Below are positions 50,101 to 60,522 of a stretch of DNA of 64,000 bases, one piece after another. Origin of the DNA: Lumnitzera littorea (taxonomy: Eukaryota; Streptophyta; Magnoliopsida; Myrtales; Combretaceae); the NCBI GenBank assembly GCA_024138015.1, contig JAMXBB010000001.1, forward strand, positions 90,523,936 through 90,587,935, read 5' to 3'. The translations under genes and the position numbers were made by a program. Position 1 is the stretch's first letter. Each line of letters starts with the position of its first letter. The notes under the pieces were generated by a model. That model ran no database searches, was not told where the DNA came from, and saw only the letters and a program-made list of their open reading frames with translations.

Positions 50101-51605
50101 TCATTATATAGGGTTGATAGTCATATAGCATGTACAGTAAGAAGGGAAATAGTGTCATTACCTAAAGTAGACATATTCCGCTAGTGTTAGGCCAGCTAAT
50201 TGGAGGGGAATCAATCATTCTGTGAAATCAAGTTTTAGTGAGCTCATGTATGAGCTTGCTTCTCATGTATGAGCTTATGCTTATGGCTCTCCTCCATAGA
50301 AAGAAAGATTAGGGTTGGTAATCTCAATTTCTTCTATAATTTTAATAAAAATACTTGTTTCTTCTTAATCCATCTATCCGTGGGTTCATAACACCCTGTC
50401 TGAAAAGGTGAGAGAAATATTGGTAACAAGGGAAATTTAACAAATGAAGTAAGGCAGACCAACCACTCATTTTATTTTGATTCGTGTTATCAGCTGGTTG
50501 ATTTCTCTATTAGTTTAAGTAAAGATGATCAGAATTCACAAAATTTTACCTAAAAGAAGATCGTATCATCACTGCCGGTGCCATGTGCTGTATCATTAGT
50601 CCATGTGTATATCAGAAATATAAACAAGTCCTTAAGTCTCGTGTGATTTTTCAGCTGGAGAACAAGCATCTAGCACTAAAAGGCATACCAATTCTGAAGT
50701 TGATCTATAACATATGAATACCTGTTCCCCGGGAAGAGTAATGTTCCAACAATTGCATTTGTGTGTTTGTTTCACCCAAAGTAAGTAATAAAAAGAAAAG
50801 GGAAAAAAAAAAAAAAACCATTTCCGGACCTTCATTTCAACTTTTGTTAAAATTAAGACTTTATGACTGTCAAATATTGCCATCAATGCCTCTTTAGGCT
50901 GCGGCAGTGACTAGTAGTTCTTAGCATGGATGCCGAAAAAAGAGGAATACATTTTCCTCATATTCCACTAGTATTCTCCATGGTGGTTAATCATTAAGCA
51001 CTACCCCCAGCAATTAGTCGATGTCTTTGCCTTCCACCGTTACTTATAGCTAAAAGCCATTACTATCTGCATCTTTTTATGAAAAACCATAAAAAAAAAA
51101 AAATGTTATCCGCAAAACAAATGCACCCTTTACAACACTAAACTATCACTCATGAAAGCAAATTATCCAAGAGAACTCACTCACCTGAGGAAGCTAACTG
51201 CTGCTTCCTTCCACTTCCCGGAGGCCTCCCTCTGCCCCTCTTCTGAGTAGAAACAGACGATCCTGGGTTTGAAATTGAAGCCGAGGACAATGCCAAAGAA
51301 ACAGCTCCATCTGGCCCATACTTCCGAGGCCGGCCTCTTTTCCTCTTAACCATAGGCTCAACTACCGGTGCAGATGGCACAACAGTTGGTGCACCAACAT
51401 TAATCCCATGTGGTGAGATAGCTGTTGAAGGCTCTGCTTGCAATGTTGACCCAAAATTCGACTGATATGGTAAACTCGTATTTGGTAATGAGTGAAATCC
51501 AGAAGATGATCCATGGAGAAGGGACTGTGATGTACCAGTACCAGTTGCAGATATTCCCCTAGGTGTATAATAATTTGAAGGTGGTATTGTATCTCTCCGA
51601 TCCAT
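47173..51605 (-). CDS. AHL: AT-hook motif nuclear-localized (AHL) protein, two AT-hooks and a PPC domain, 337 aa
   Basis: AHL proteins bind AT-rich DNA through AT-hooks and assemble through the PPC (DUF296) domain to regulate growth and development genes in the nucleus. Coding exons on the minus strand: 51605-51185, 49588-49521, 48268-48137, 47970-47809, 47403-47173, all with GT/AG borders; the phases join to one 337-residue frame. AT-hook 1 is KRKRGRPRKYGPDG (residues 87-100); AT-hook 2 is KRGRGRPPGSGRKQQ (122-136). The PPC domain runs from about 152 (GFTPHVITVAVGE) through GRFEILCLSGSYL (208-220) to about 270, followed by an acidic tail. One hook of each type plus introns fits the two-hook, intron-containing clade; intronless AHLs form another clade. 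The N-terminus is Ser/Thr/Pro-rich. The first coding intron carries a solo LTR (50053-50393). The exact orthologue is not determined. Confidence 0.94.
50053..50393. mobile_element. Short solo LTR in AHL intron 1
   Basis: A 341-bp TG...CA block (TGATATGATACC ... GGGTTCATAACA) flanked by CCCTA (50048-50052) and CCCTG (50394-50398), a 5-bp target duplication with one transition. The size and the GGTTCATAACA-type end suit a copia LTR. It contains a small internal repeat, CTCATGTATGAGCTT, twice at 50240-50276. No coding content. Confidence 0.6.
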
Positions 51606-51742
51606 GCATTTACTTTGTCAGTCCAATGGTTCCAGTTCAAGAAAATTCTTGGATAATTATATACCTCTATGATTCCTTTTTCTTCAATGCAAGCAAAATC
51701 TAGGCAAATTATGACATATGCCTTCTATAATTTCCAAAGATC

Positions 51743-52159
51743 CTGAAACATTAGCAAGAAATAAAAATGAAAACAAAAATTTAATGATAGGAAAAAGTTC
51801 AAACATGGTCTAATGGATAACAAAATTGAAGATAAAAAGGGTTCTACTAAAGATTGCCTGAGGCACTCGATAAGAACTGTATACAACAAGTTTACTCGAA
51901 CCAGGGTCTACTCCCCATGGCCGTCTTGGCTCCAAAAAATTTTAAATTTTATTTGAAAACAGACTTGGGAAAAAAAAAATAAAAAACGATACATAATTTT
52001 CAGTTTTAACCCATATTTTTATTTTAAAACTTAACCTCGCAGCCACCGGAAAAGCTTGAGTCTGCCATCGTATGCATATATACATATTGAAGGTTTAGCT
52101 GGTTGGAAGATAAAGTAAGACAAAAGCTAAGAAGGGTATTGGATAAATTAACAGCTTAC
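51743..52159 (-). other. Probable 5' leader intron of the AHL gene
   Basis: On the minus strand a donor (TTTGG|GTAAGC, exon end 52160) and a T-rich acceptor (AATGTTTCAG|GATC, exon resumes 51742) bracket 417 bp upstream of the ATG at 51605. Inferred from splice consensus only. Confidence 0.45.
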
Positions 52160-52734
52160 CAAACAAAAGAAGAGGGAAGTCAGAAGAGGAAAAGATGTAG
52201 AAGTAAAAATATCTTTATGAAGAAGATAAAGAACACCATCATCAGCTCAAAACAGGGCCACACATAACCTTCAACACGAAGCATGCAAACTATAGAAGCT
52301 AGCTCAAGTCAATGACAATGTCATTGAAAGACTCAATACAACCTTTTTTCTTCACAAAATCCACCAAAATAACATGGACATATCAAGAAAGAGTCATCTG
52401 AAAGGTGTCAAAAGGGATGGAAGTTTAGAAAACCAGGATTTTGTTTGTTGTGTTTTGAAAGATATGAAGAAGATGAAGAAGGAAAAAAAAAAGAGTTTGT
52501 GTGTGTGTTGTGTGTTATGTGTGGCTTAGTCAAATTATTATCTAAGCAGCATAAGAGTGTGTGAAGAGTATAACAAGTCCTTATCGTAAAGCAATTCCAT
52601 AGGACAGCAGAGTCTCATTTTGTCTATCTATATCTAAAGCTGTTTTATCACAATCTCTCTTTTTTTCTCCCACTTGGACACAGGGAGGATGAGAGAGGGA
52701 AAGAGAATGAGATAATTGAGAAACATGAAGACGA

Positions 52735-52740
52735 CACGTG
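52735..52740 (-). promoter_or_regulatory. G-box / ABRE-like element in the AHL promoter
   Basis: CACGTG; on the minus strand it extends to CACGTGTC, the ABRE-type core bound by bZIP and bHLH factors. It lies 14 bp downstream of the TATA box, between it and the likely start of transcription, which is an unusual spot. Confidence 0.45.
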
Positions 52741-52753
52741 ATTAGGGACCATC

Positions 52754-52761
52754 TATTTATA
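52754..52761 (-). promoter_or_regulatory. TATA box of the AHL gene
   Basis: TATAAATA on the minus strand (context GCTTATAAATAGATGG), followed downstream by a CTCTTTCCCTCTCTCATCCTCC pyrimidine-rich leader-like stretch at about 52710-52680. Transcription would start near 52725. Confidence 0.6.
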
Positions 52762-52762
52762 A

Positions 52763-55700
52763 GCGATTAGGTTTTATATTTACAATGTAAGTTTTATATA
52801 CCGAATCACCTTGTTTTATTTATGAAAGGAAAAAAAAAAAGGAAATTAGTGGAAGGATCATCCATGTTTTGTATGTTAAATTTTTTATTTTTTAAAGGAG
52901 AAAAATTAAAAGAGAAGGATGTTATCGTTGTGGATAAATACAGTTTATACACAGACGAGCAGATTGCTGCAGGCCGCAGTGAGTTTTTTTTTTTTTTTTT
53001 TTTTTTGTTGTTATTTCTATTTTAAGAATCTGGTCCGCGAGTGGGGAAGTTAGTCAAGACGCTCCTCTGGGGCGCGTGTGAGGAAGAGGATAATGCACCC
53101 TTCCATCCCTTGTGGAGTGGAGCCTGCTCTTAAGTTTTAACTCCGGCTTAAGTCGAGTGGATTAGCTTATATTCATCCCAAACGAAATTTCATATTATGT
53201 TGGTATTTTGACGAATCTATCGTCTAAGGAACTCTCCTACTTTAAGCGGGTTTTATTAATAAGCCACAATTTGGAGAAAAAAAATAATAATAATTGTTTG
53301 CATGAGTAGTGCAATATATGTATGATATGAGACAAAATTTGGAGGAAAAAAAAAAAGTAATTGTTTGCATGAGTAGTGCAACATATATATGATATGAGAT
53401 TCACATTCTATTCCACTCTATAATTAGGAGTCTCCATTTCTATTAAAATTAGGAATTTTTTAATTTTTAAAAACTTTTTAAATATATACATATATATATA
53501 CTTTTAAGATGAGTAAATAATCCTATTATATAAAATAACATATTATACTCGATCAGATAGGTTTTAAATAAATATTAATGATTTCAGTATAGATTTTGGA
53601 TATAAATTTTTTGAGGTCTTTATATCATATATTCATTATGAAATCTATAATTTAAGGTATAAGAAGTATAGGTTCTAAAATACCATATATCCATCCTATA
53701 AAAATATTATTAAATTATTTTTATAAATGAATAATAAATAATGATTTTATATTTGAGAGCCAATTCTTTTCGATAGGAGAAAAAAGCCAAAGAGCCATAT
53801 ATCGAGCAAAAGGTCTTAGGAAGTATAGAAGGCATGTTTTAGAGACCCTAGAGAGATACACAGCCACTCAATACAGGTATAGTGTAGGGCGTATTAAGAA
53901 CAAAGGCATATTGAAGTGCAGAATGAGCATCAAAGAAATACGTATATAACAACATAGGTGTGTTGGCAACCATATTGAATAATACAAGTACTAATATAAC
54001 CTTGTTGTTTAAAGGCAATCATCAGAGAGTTACACAACAACAACACAGGCATGTTAATCGTTATTTGGTGCGATAAATCTTATTTTTAATTTATCTTGTT
54101 TTTCAATTGTTAGGTTATCTTATTTACAATTTTGTCAATCAACTAAGGCTAGAATTTCAGCATTATTTTCTTTCTTATGTGAAAATTTTAAACACTTTTG
54201 ACAATTGGTATCTTTCTTAAAGGTTGTGAACTTTTCTTTGCTTTGAAAAAATAGACCGCTTAGTGTATTATTATAAGTAGATTGATTTTTGAATAATCCA
54301 GTCTTTGTAATGATATTTTTTATTGATTTATATTCTCGTGAGTAATAATTCAATGTTGCAGCTCATCGCCCATATCTATTTTGATTTTCCTTTTGTTACA
54401 TATTAAAAAAAAATACAATCTTTATGTCACTATATGATATTGTTATATGTCTAGAATCATCTTTAAAATTGGCGCATATCAAGATTCGCATGTATTTTCT
54501 CATTTGAAATTGAAATTTTCGTCACAATTTCCTCTCTAAAGGCAAGATATAGATTACACGACTAAATATTGTCACAATCTTTTCAATATATGGCACTTGT
54601 TAGATGTTTTAATAGTACAAGAAAATCATATGTATGGAGAATTTTATTGGACAATTCCATGTTAGGAATAATTCAATGAATATCGAGAATTATAAAGCAT
54701 CAAAACATTGCTAGGATTACAACTCATACAAAAATTTCCATTCTATCATAATTGTCTCGTTGGTGACTTAACAAGGATCGAGGTTCTCCCCGCTTCATGA
54801 CCATTCCTATTTCCAAATTACATGGCATACGCCTACTTGTACAATATTTTTCTTTCTCCAACTTATCATTTCAGGGCATCGGCCTGCTTGTATGGTCAAA
54901 AGTCGAAACTGGGGGAAGCAAGAATCAAAATGAGTTGAAATGGAAAGTCACTTTCCTCCAGTTGCGCGTGGAGAAAGATCAAGTTGAGACCTTAGGGAGC
55001 CCACATAGCAATAACGGATTTGGGCCTGCCCCATGTGCGTAATCTTAATATGCGGTTACCACTTCCTCATTCTCCCAAATGGGCCCATCACAACCTCCGA
55101 AATATCCTCAACATAAACTCCCTCTCCCTCTCCTGTTCTACTTGTAAGGTTATCACTACCACTCATGTATTTTTCTTTTTCTTTTTTTCTCACATATACA
55201 AAATATTTAAAATTGGAATATATTCTCATCAATTTGCAATATCCTGTGGATCTTCCCAATTTTGTTCCTCTATTCTTGAATGAGATGCCCCCACATGATT
55301 AATGTTTGTGAATCATGATGTTTCTATTGTGCTTTACAAGGAGCTTTTGGTCATTCCGAGAAGAATGATCCATATATCTCTTAAAACATGCCCTGGATTA
55401 GGTTATTTTCTTTTGGGATATTGAAAATTGAAAATTGAAAATAGAATGAGAAACGATGAGATTGAGATTGCATACATCTGTACAGTCATCACATTTTCAG
55501 TATACCCGTTATCACTAATCGCGTGCTGCCATAAAATATCACATCCAGTAAACATCTTTCTCATTTTATACATTTCAGAATCTGATTAAAGAGGATATAA
55601 ACATTTTCATGATTTTATACATTTCGGAATCTGATTAAAAGGGATATAGACGGGAATACCATTTCAGGCCGTAGAAACTTACGAGTGCACGGCTGGATAA

Positions 55701-56338
55701 TCGCATAGACCACTGGATCAAATCAATATATTCTCACAGTTGATTTCCAAATAAACTATAACAAAACTTCCCCATCAAATGTTATCCCCATGGTTTCAAT
55801 ATGATTTTTATCTTCGCTTCAACTTGGAGAGTATCCCGAGCAAAGAAGAATCGATTTGACAAAAGAGAAGTAGAAAAACCCAGAGTTTGACTGTAAGTCA
55901 AAGAAAAAGGATTATTCAAGAACGCTCAGGATTCTCCAAGTACGAGACGCAAACAAAAGATCTCATCAAAGGGCAAGCTTTTGGACACTGATGTACAATT
56001 TGACCAAACATCTATTGTGCTTCATTCCCATAACCCAAGACAAAGATCAAGAGAAGGCATGCGATATCAACACTTGCAGCGCATTTGACATACTCGGATC
56101 TCTTATTACACGATGTTATGTGTATTGAAATCTTAAATGTAACGGATAGGCACGGGCTCACAACAATCTTGTAATTACATATCATTTTCGATGAGGTACA
56201 ATGGATTAATATAAAGTTCAAGACAAAAGCATCTAAACTTGTGAACATTAAATCAGCAATTGAATTTGAAAAAGCCCTAAATTACGAATAATCTCACTTG
56301 CAAAACTGCCTCGATTTTCAACTCTTGCAGATCAAATA
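52763..56338. other. Intergenic region without a recognised gene
   Basis: AT-rich, with homopolymers at 52986-53006 (T) and a 68-bp tandem duplication (53268-53402). Some GC-richer text occurs at 53030-53160 and 54860-55150, but I find no coding pattern or splice sites. Confidence 0.5.
53268..53402 (+). repeat. Tandem duplication, period 68 bp
   Basis: Two copies of AATTTGGAG, an A-rich spacer, then TAATTGTTTGCATGAGTAGTGCAA(T/C)ATAT.TATGATATGAGA. The differences are a few substitutions and A-run length changes. Confidence 0.9.
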
Positions 56339-57896
56339 TCATTTATCAAGTTCCATAGCCTGTGACACCTTAGCTTTAGCAAGTGCAGTTAACTTTGTCT
56401 TCACTTTCCTCTTCCCAACTTGAAACCCACCCTTTTTCTTCTTGTCACTACTGTCAAGCTGCAAACACAGAAAACTTGGAAAAAAGTCCTCTCATATGAT
56501 TTTTCAAAATGAACAAAAAAAATCAGTCTGCCACAACATTATAACCATTATTGATTCAAAAACACTTCTTCAATCTAATAAAATCCCCTTCTACATTTTT
56601 TTTCCTTCATACTCAAAGAGGGCTCTTTCCAAAGTAATTGCAAGCAATGTAGAGTAAGCAAAATTTCTTTGACCTTATAAGGTATCCTTGTCCATTCTGA
56701 TCACATGCTGTCATACATGGAAACATTTGATGTAACAATTGCTTTTTCTTTTTTATTTATTTTTAATCATAAATACATGCAGTACATGATTGGTGATGAC
56801 ACATAGAGATACCTTGTATGAATAGGAAAATTTTTTCAGCATTGGCCCATATCCAAAAGACAGTATCAATAGTTTAAGCTGTACCAAAACTATAACCAAA
56901 TACTCTATTCTTAACATGAAGAACCGCTAACATATACCAATTTCAAAGGCCTTTGCTTATTTACAAATCGATAAGTTGTTTAATCAAATTATGAAATTGT
57001 TCATATAGATATCTACAATAAAGTTTAAGGCAACACCACAAATTGGGTGAGATCTCAGGTTCCATTCCATTACTCCTTGGGCCACCTAAAGTTATAAGCT
57101 GTAATTGCAGGCAAGGGGATAATTGTAGGTTAGTTTATGTGCCTGAATGCAGTAGGTCCAATTAGAGATTCTCCATTAAAACCAAAAGCTCAGTTGTGCT
57201 CATTTCGCAAAAATATGTTCTTTGCAAGTTGTTAAACATTCCCAAAAATTTAAGCCTTTCCTTTGTCAAATATTCTGTACTAATCTCAAATCATCACAAA
57301 AACTAGGGCCTTTCATAGATCAGTGGTGGATGGATGCGACGATAGGGGCAAGCAGATGGTGGTAGTTAATTAGAAATAGATAAATAGTTGAAGAAACTCA
57401 AGGAAAATGGTTTCAATAAGAAATGGAAATCATATTTCTCATTTTCCATTAACATCTTCCCCCTCATCCATAAATGCTGCTTATGCACAGCTACCAATGC
57501 AAAGCCATTACTAACAACAACATCGCCAGGTTTTCTATGATAAGAGTTTTACAAGCCTTAAGACTAAAATAAGTTCGGATGAAGTTCTCCGCGAAACAAA
57601 CATAACCATAATCAGCAAACATATCTATCACTTTTCCTAGGTTCTTAGAACAACTAGAACTACCTACCCATATAACTTTACAAACTAAATTGACACGAAT
57701 CAGGAGATTTTTTTTTTTCCCATATTTTCACAAACAATGAAGAGCACTTACTTTCATCTTATTCTTCTTGGCTTGGAGCTTCTTTTCCCTCTTCTCTTTC
57801 TCCTTTTTCTCTCCTAATTACATAAATATTCACGAATAAGTGCAAACATGGAAGCATCCCTAAGAAATTAACCCATGAACAATGGTGATAACAATA

Positions 57897-57931
<35 letters not shown>

Positions 57932-57990
57932 CTTTGGAGATCGAATTCATGCTGTTTTTTCCTTCGAGCTAAGCTATTCTTCTTCGACAT
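56339..57990 (-). CDS. Small Lys-rich protein of unknown function, 79 aa, three exons
   Basis: I do not recognise the family. Minus-strand exons 57990-57933, 57813-57752 and 56458-56339 have GT/AG borders (A|GTAAAT, TTAG|GA, AAA|GTAAGT, TGCAG|CT) and join to one 79-residue frame ending in TGA. It starts MSKKNSLARRKKQHEFDLQ, continues with a charged Glu/Lys helix (residues 20-40), then an SSDKKKKGGFQVGKRKVK stretch and a hydrophobic-basic end (TALAKAKVSQAMELDK). The protein is very basic with several nuclear/nucleolar-type basic clusters, no membrane segment and no signal peptide. Upstream are a telo-box and a site II motif, the pair typical of plant ribosomal-protein and ribosome-biogenesis promoters, so a nucleolar or ribosome-related role is a reasonable inference. 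Exon 1 is followed by a (GA)n microsatellite inside intron 1. Confidence 0.72.
57898..57927. repeat. (AG)n microsatellite at the start of intron 1 of the 79-aa gene
   Basis: About 14 AG units; on the minus strand it is a CT-repeat directly after the splice donor. Confidence 0.95.
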
Positions 57991-58012
57991 GTTTATGTTG
58001 GTAGTTAAACAA

Positions 58013-58026
58013 AAACCCTAACCCTA
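58013..58026 (-). promoter_or_regulatory. Double telo-box upstream of the 79-aa gene
   Basis: AAACCCTAACCCTA, 23 bp before the ATG at 57990. Telo-boxes (AAACCCTAA) occur near transcription starts of many plant genes for ribosomal proteins and translation factors. Confidence 0.6.
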
Positions 58027-58100
58027 CCTAGAGTTTAATTTGATGTTAATCAATACTCGGCAGAGTACGGGCGCAAAATAACATTTATGCAGGAAGCCTG

Positions 58101-58106
58101 AGCCCA
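58101..58106 (-). promoter_or_regulatory. Site II motif (TGGGCT)
   Basis: TGGGCT on the minus strand (AGCCCA on plus), about 75 bp further from the gene than the telo-box. Site II plus telo-box is the TCP-linked promoter pair of growth-related, ribosome-biogenesis genes. Confidence 0.45.
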
Positions 58107-58120
58107 CACTTCAATGAATC

Positions 58121-58238
58121 GGTAATGGGATGGGACCTTCGGCCGAGTCAATTAATCAACCCGCTTGAGCTATTTAAATATACCGTTTAGGGTAACGGGA
58201 TGGAATCTTCGGCCGAATCAATAATAAGCTTAAGCTAC
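58121..58238 (+). repeat. Direct repeat, spacing 70 bp, upstream of the 79-aa gene
   Basis: GGTAA(T/C)GGGATGG(G/A)A.CTTCGGCCGA(G/A)TCAAT occurs at 58121 and 58191. Each copy continues to ...TTGAGCT / TTAAGCT. The CTTCGGCCGA core is the best-kept part. Confidence 0.75.
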
Positions 58239-58911
58239 TCGACCCATTCCATAATTCTTCGGATTTAATCCATCAATTAGCATTTGAGTTATTTAAATAG
58301 TTTATGAAGTGTAATTCAAATTTTATAATATTTTTTTCCTTCAAACTTTTCGTGATAAACAAACTTAAGATGGGTTTACAGTTAAATTTAAACATTAATA
58401 TATTTTAATTAGATTAAATATATAACATTTTAATAATATGAGATTAATAGAGATATGTTTGAACTTGGCGATAAATATTTGAATGGAGCTCGAGCTTTAA
58501 ACTTATGATTGTTATTTTAAAAAAGAAAAAAAAAAAAAAAACAAGGTTAGAATTGCTTATGATTGTTAGAATAAGAGTTTTAGGTTTCCACATGATGTTT
58601 GAGATACTAGCGATAAAACTAATTATCTTATTCTACATGTAAAAATAATTTGACATATTCATAAAAGATGCCAAGAAATAGCATCCCAATAAATATTAGA
58701 AAAATAAAATTAAAATCCTATGACGGGCTTATTTCACATAATTGAATGTTTCAGTAAACTTCGATATGTGAATTCTGAATAATTAAAATGTCTGTGTAAT
58801 ATCTGGCCCTAAAAATAAATAAATAAATGTCTGTGTCATACCATTCTCTCTGCATGGGAAGGAAGGAACGAAGGTAATGATTCACATTGCAATTTGCATT
58901 AACATCAACAG

Positions 58912-58983
58912 GGGTCCATAGCTCAGTGGTAGAGCATTTGACTGCAGATCAAGAGGTCACCGGTTCGAACCCGGTTGGGCCCT
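58912..58983 (+). tRNA. tRNA-Cys (GCA)
   Basis: A 72-nt cloverleaf: acceptor stem GGGTCCA/TGGGCCC with one G-T pair, D-arm GCTC...GAGC, anticodon loop CTGCAGA giving anticodon GCA, T-arm ACCGG TTCGAAC CCGGT, discriminator T (58983). A and B boxes are intact (TAGCTCAGTGG and GGTTCGAAC). There is no intron. A CAA start motif lies just upstream (58906-58908), and T-runs at 58999-59002 and 59005-59009 serve as Pol III terminators. The gene looks functional. It is of the nuclear type and supplies Cys decoding for cytosolic translation. Confidence 0.96.
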
Positions 58984-58998
58984 AAGGTAGTTTATCTG

Positions 58999-59009
58999 TT
59001 TTGCTTTTT
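58999..59009 (+). terminator. Pol III terminator of tRNA-Cys
   Basis: TTTT (58999-59002) followed by TTTTT (59005-59009), 16-26 bases after the tRNA 3' end. Confidence 0.75.
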
Positions 59010-59392
59010 AAACTTTTGACCAAATAATCTGTTCATCACTTGAGTGGTAGGCCTGAGTAGTTTGTTGGTTTATCTCTTTTTAAACTTAAACCTCACATGA
59101 TGGAGAAGTGGTAATTTATCTTTTCTACATCTAGCATGGTTTTACATAATCGTCATTTTCTGGAGATGTACTTAACTATATATTATGAACTTCATAGTAT
59201 AAATAGCATTTCCCTTAAGAGTTAATCATAAAAAGAATATAATTTGAAATTTCACTTTCTTTTATTTCTTATATTTGTATTTTCTTTTCGGTTACATAAT
59301 CTGAATTTTTACTCATTTTCACTTAACATCCATGTATCATTAACTTTTTTAATTACATAACCTAAACGCTCATTTTCACTTTGATGTTGTCT

Positions 59393-59684
59393 ATAATAAA
59401 CATGATTTTTTCCTTTTTTTATTTTTTTTTTCAAGTTCCATGCATAAAAATCTAATCAAACCTTGACGCTGTGACTCAGGCATTACTCGATAGAGGTGCA
59501 AGGCTAACAGAAGTACCGAAACAACAACAATATGCACCACTTCCAATTGAGAAGCAAATTGAAGTATCAAGATCGGTCAACGAGACCAGATCATAATAAA
59601 CATGATTTTTTCTTTTTTTCTTGGGCCAAGCAAGTCTTCCTAATCTTCCTTTATTTTAAGTTCCATGCATAAAAATCTAGTCAC
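59393..59684 (+). repeat. Direct repeat flanking the mitochondrial atp1 fragment, spacing 200 bp
   Basis: ATAATAAACATGATTTTTTC, T-rich text, then AAGTTCCATGCATAAAAATCTA(A/G)TCA occurs at 59393-59458 and 59593-59684. The second copy is longer by about 25 bp of insertion (TTGGGCCAAGCAAGTC...). Confidence 0.8.
59462..59565 (+). pseudogene. atp1: Fragment of mitochondrial atp1 (ATP synthase F1 alpha subunit), nuclear insertion
   Basis: The plus-strand frame reads LDAVTQALLDRGARLTEVPK then QQQYAPLPIEKQI, which is the segment of the plant mitochondrial ATP synthase alpha subunit (LDAATQ.LL.RGARLTEV.KQPQYAPLPIEKQI). The chloroplast AtpA differs clearly here (RGQRL.ELLKQ). In plants atp1 is mitochondrial, so a 34-codon scrap in nuclear DNA is a NUMT. 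After ...EKQI the sequence diverges, and an unrelated open frame runs to a TAA at 59593. No start, no catalytic P-loop and no other part of the gene is present. It lies between copies of a direct repeat, as expected for filler DNA captured during break repair. Confidence 0.8.
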
Positions 59685-60522
59685 ATGTTGAGCATCCATA
59701 AATGATAAATTGACGCCCCTTGAAAACATGGGTGGTGTAGTGCGTTTGAGGACGGGTTTGAAGGACTGTTCGAAGATGACCTTAGAATTGCAGCACACTT
59801 GTTTTGTTGTTTGGGACACACAAAATTAGGTTCTGAAGCTGTTGAAAGCAGATTGAGGTAATTGATTTAAACGGTTTCCAGGATTCATCGCACGTCCTAA
59901 TATTCACCAACTCACATAAAACCAAAAGTAGACATCACTGATCATAGATAATCAGTGCTGCCAGATCAGATGATTATCCTCTCACCTGTCCCTTTTGCGG
60001 ATAGCCGGACACCCATCATCTCCGTCTTACTTTTTGCTATCTTAATAGTGAATCCACCGATCACAATAACATAGTAAAGAGTCGAGAAATGTTACATACT
60101 TACATTAGTCTGTTTAATTTGCTAAATGTTGCATATTTACATTAAGTCTGTCTAATTTGCTAGACAGCGCATTATGATTGCATCAAACACCATTCGGACG
60201 GGAAAAAATTGAAAATCTTTGATATCTGAAAACCACGATACCAAGTTATGACTACTACAAAGGAGCAGAGGAAAGAAGTAAAGCAATTAAGTGAATCTTC
60301 CTAAAGAGGCCAAATGAGGAAAGAGTTGTGCGTATCACATCACATTAAATAAATGACATATAAGCAACAGAACAACTTAAATCGTCCAAGGAATCCTTAC
60401 TAGAAGGATGATTATAAAACTCCCTGCTAACCCATGAATGCTACAGCCTTCTTTTTAAGTATCAGGATTTACAACATTTCCAATTCATTTGTTTTGCAGA
60501 TATCACAACTGGATGGGTCCAT

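Noticed and set aside
59735..59860. Open stretch near 59745-59855 (EDGFEGLFEDDLRIAAHLF...)
   Set aside because: About 37 codons in one frame and 34 in another, no splice sites that extend it, no family recognised.
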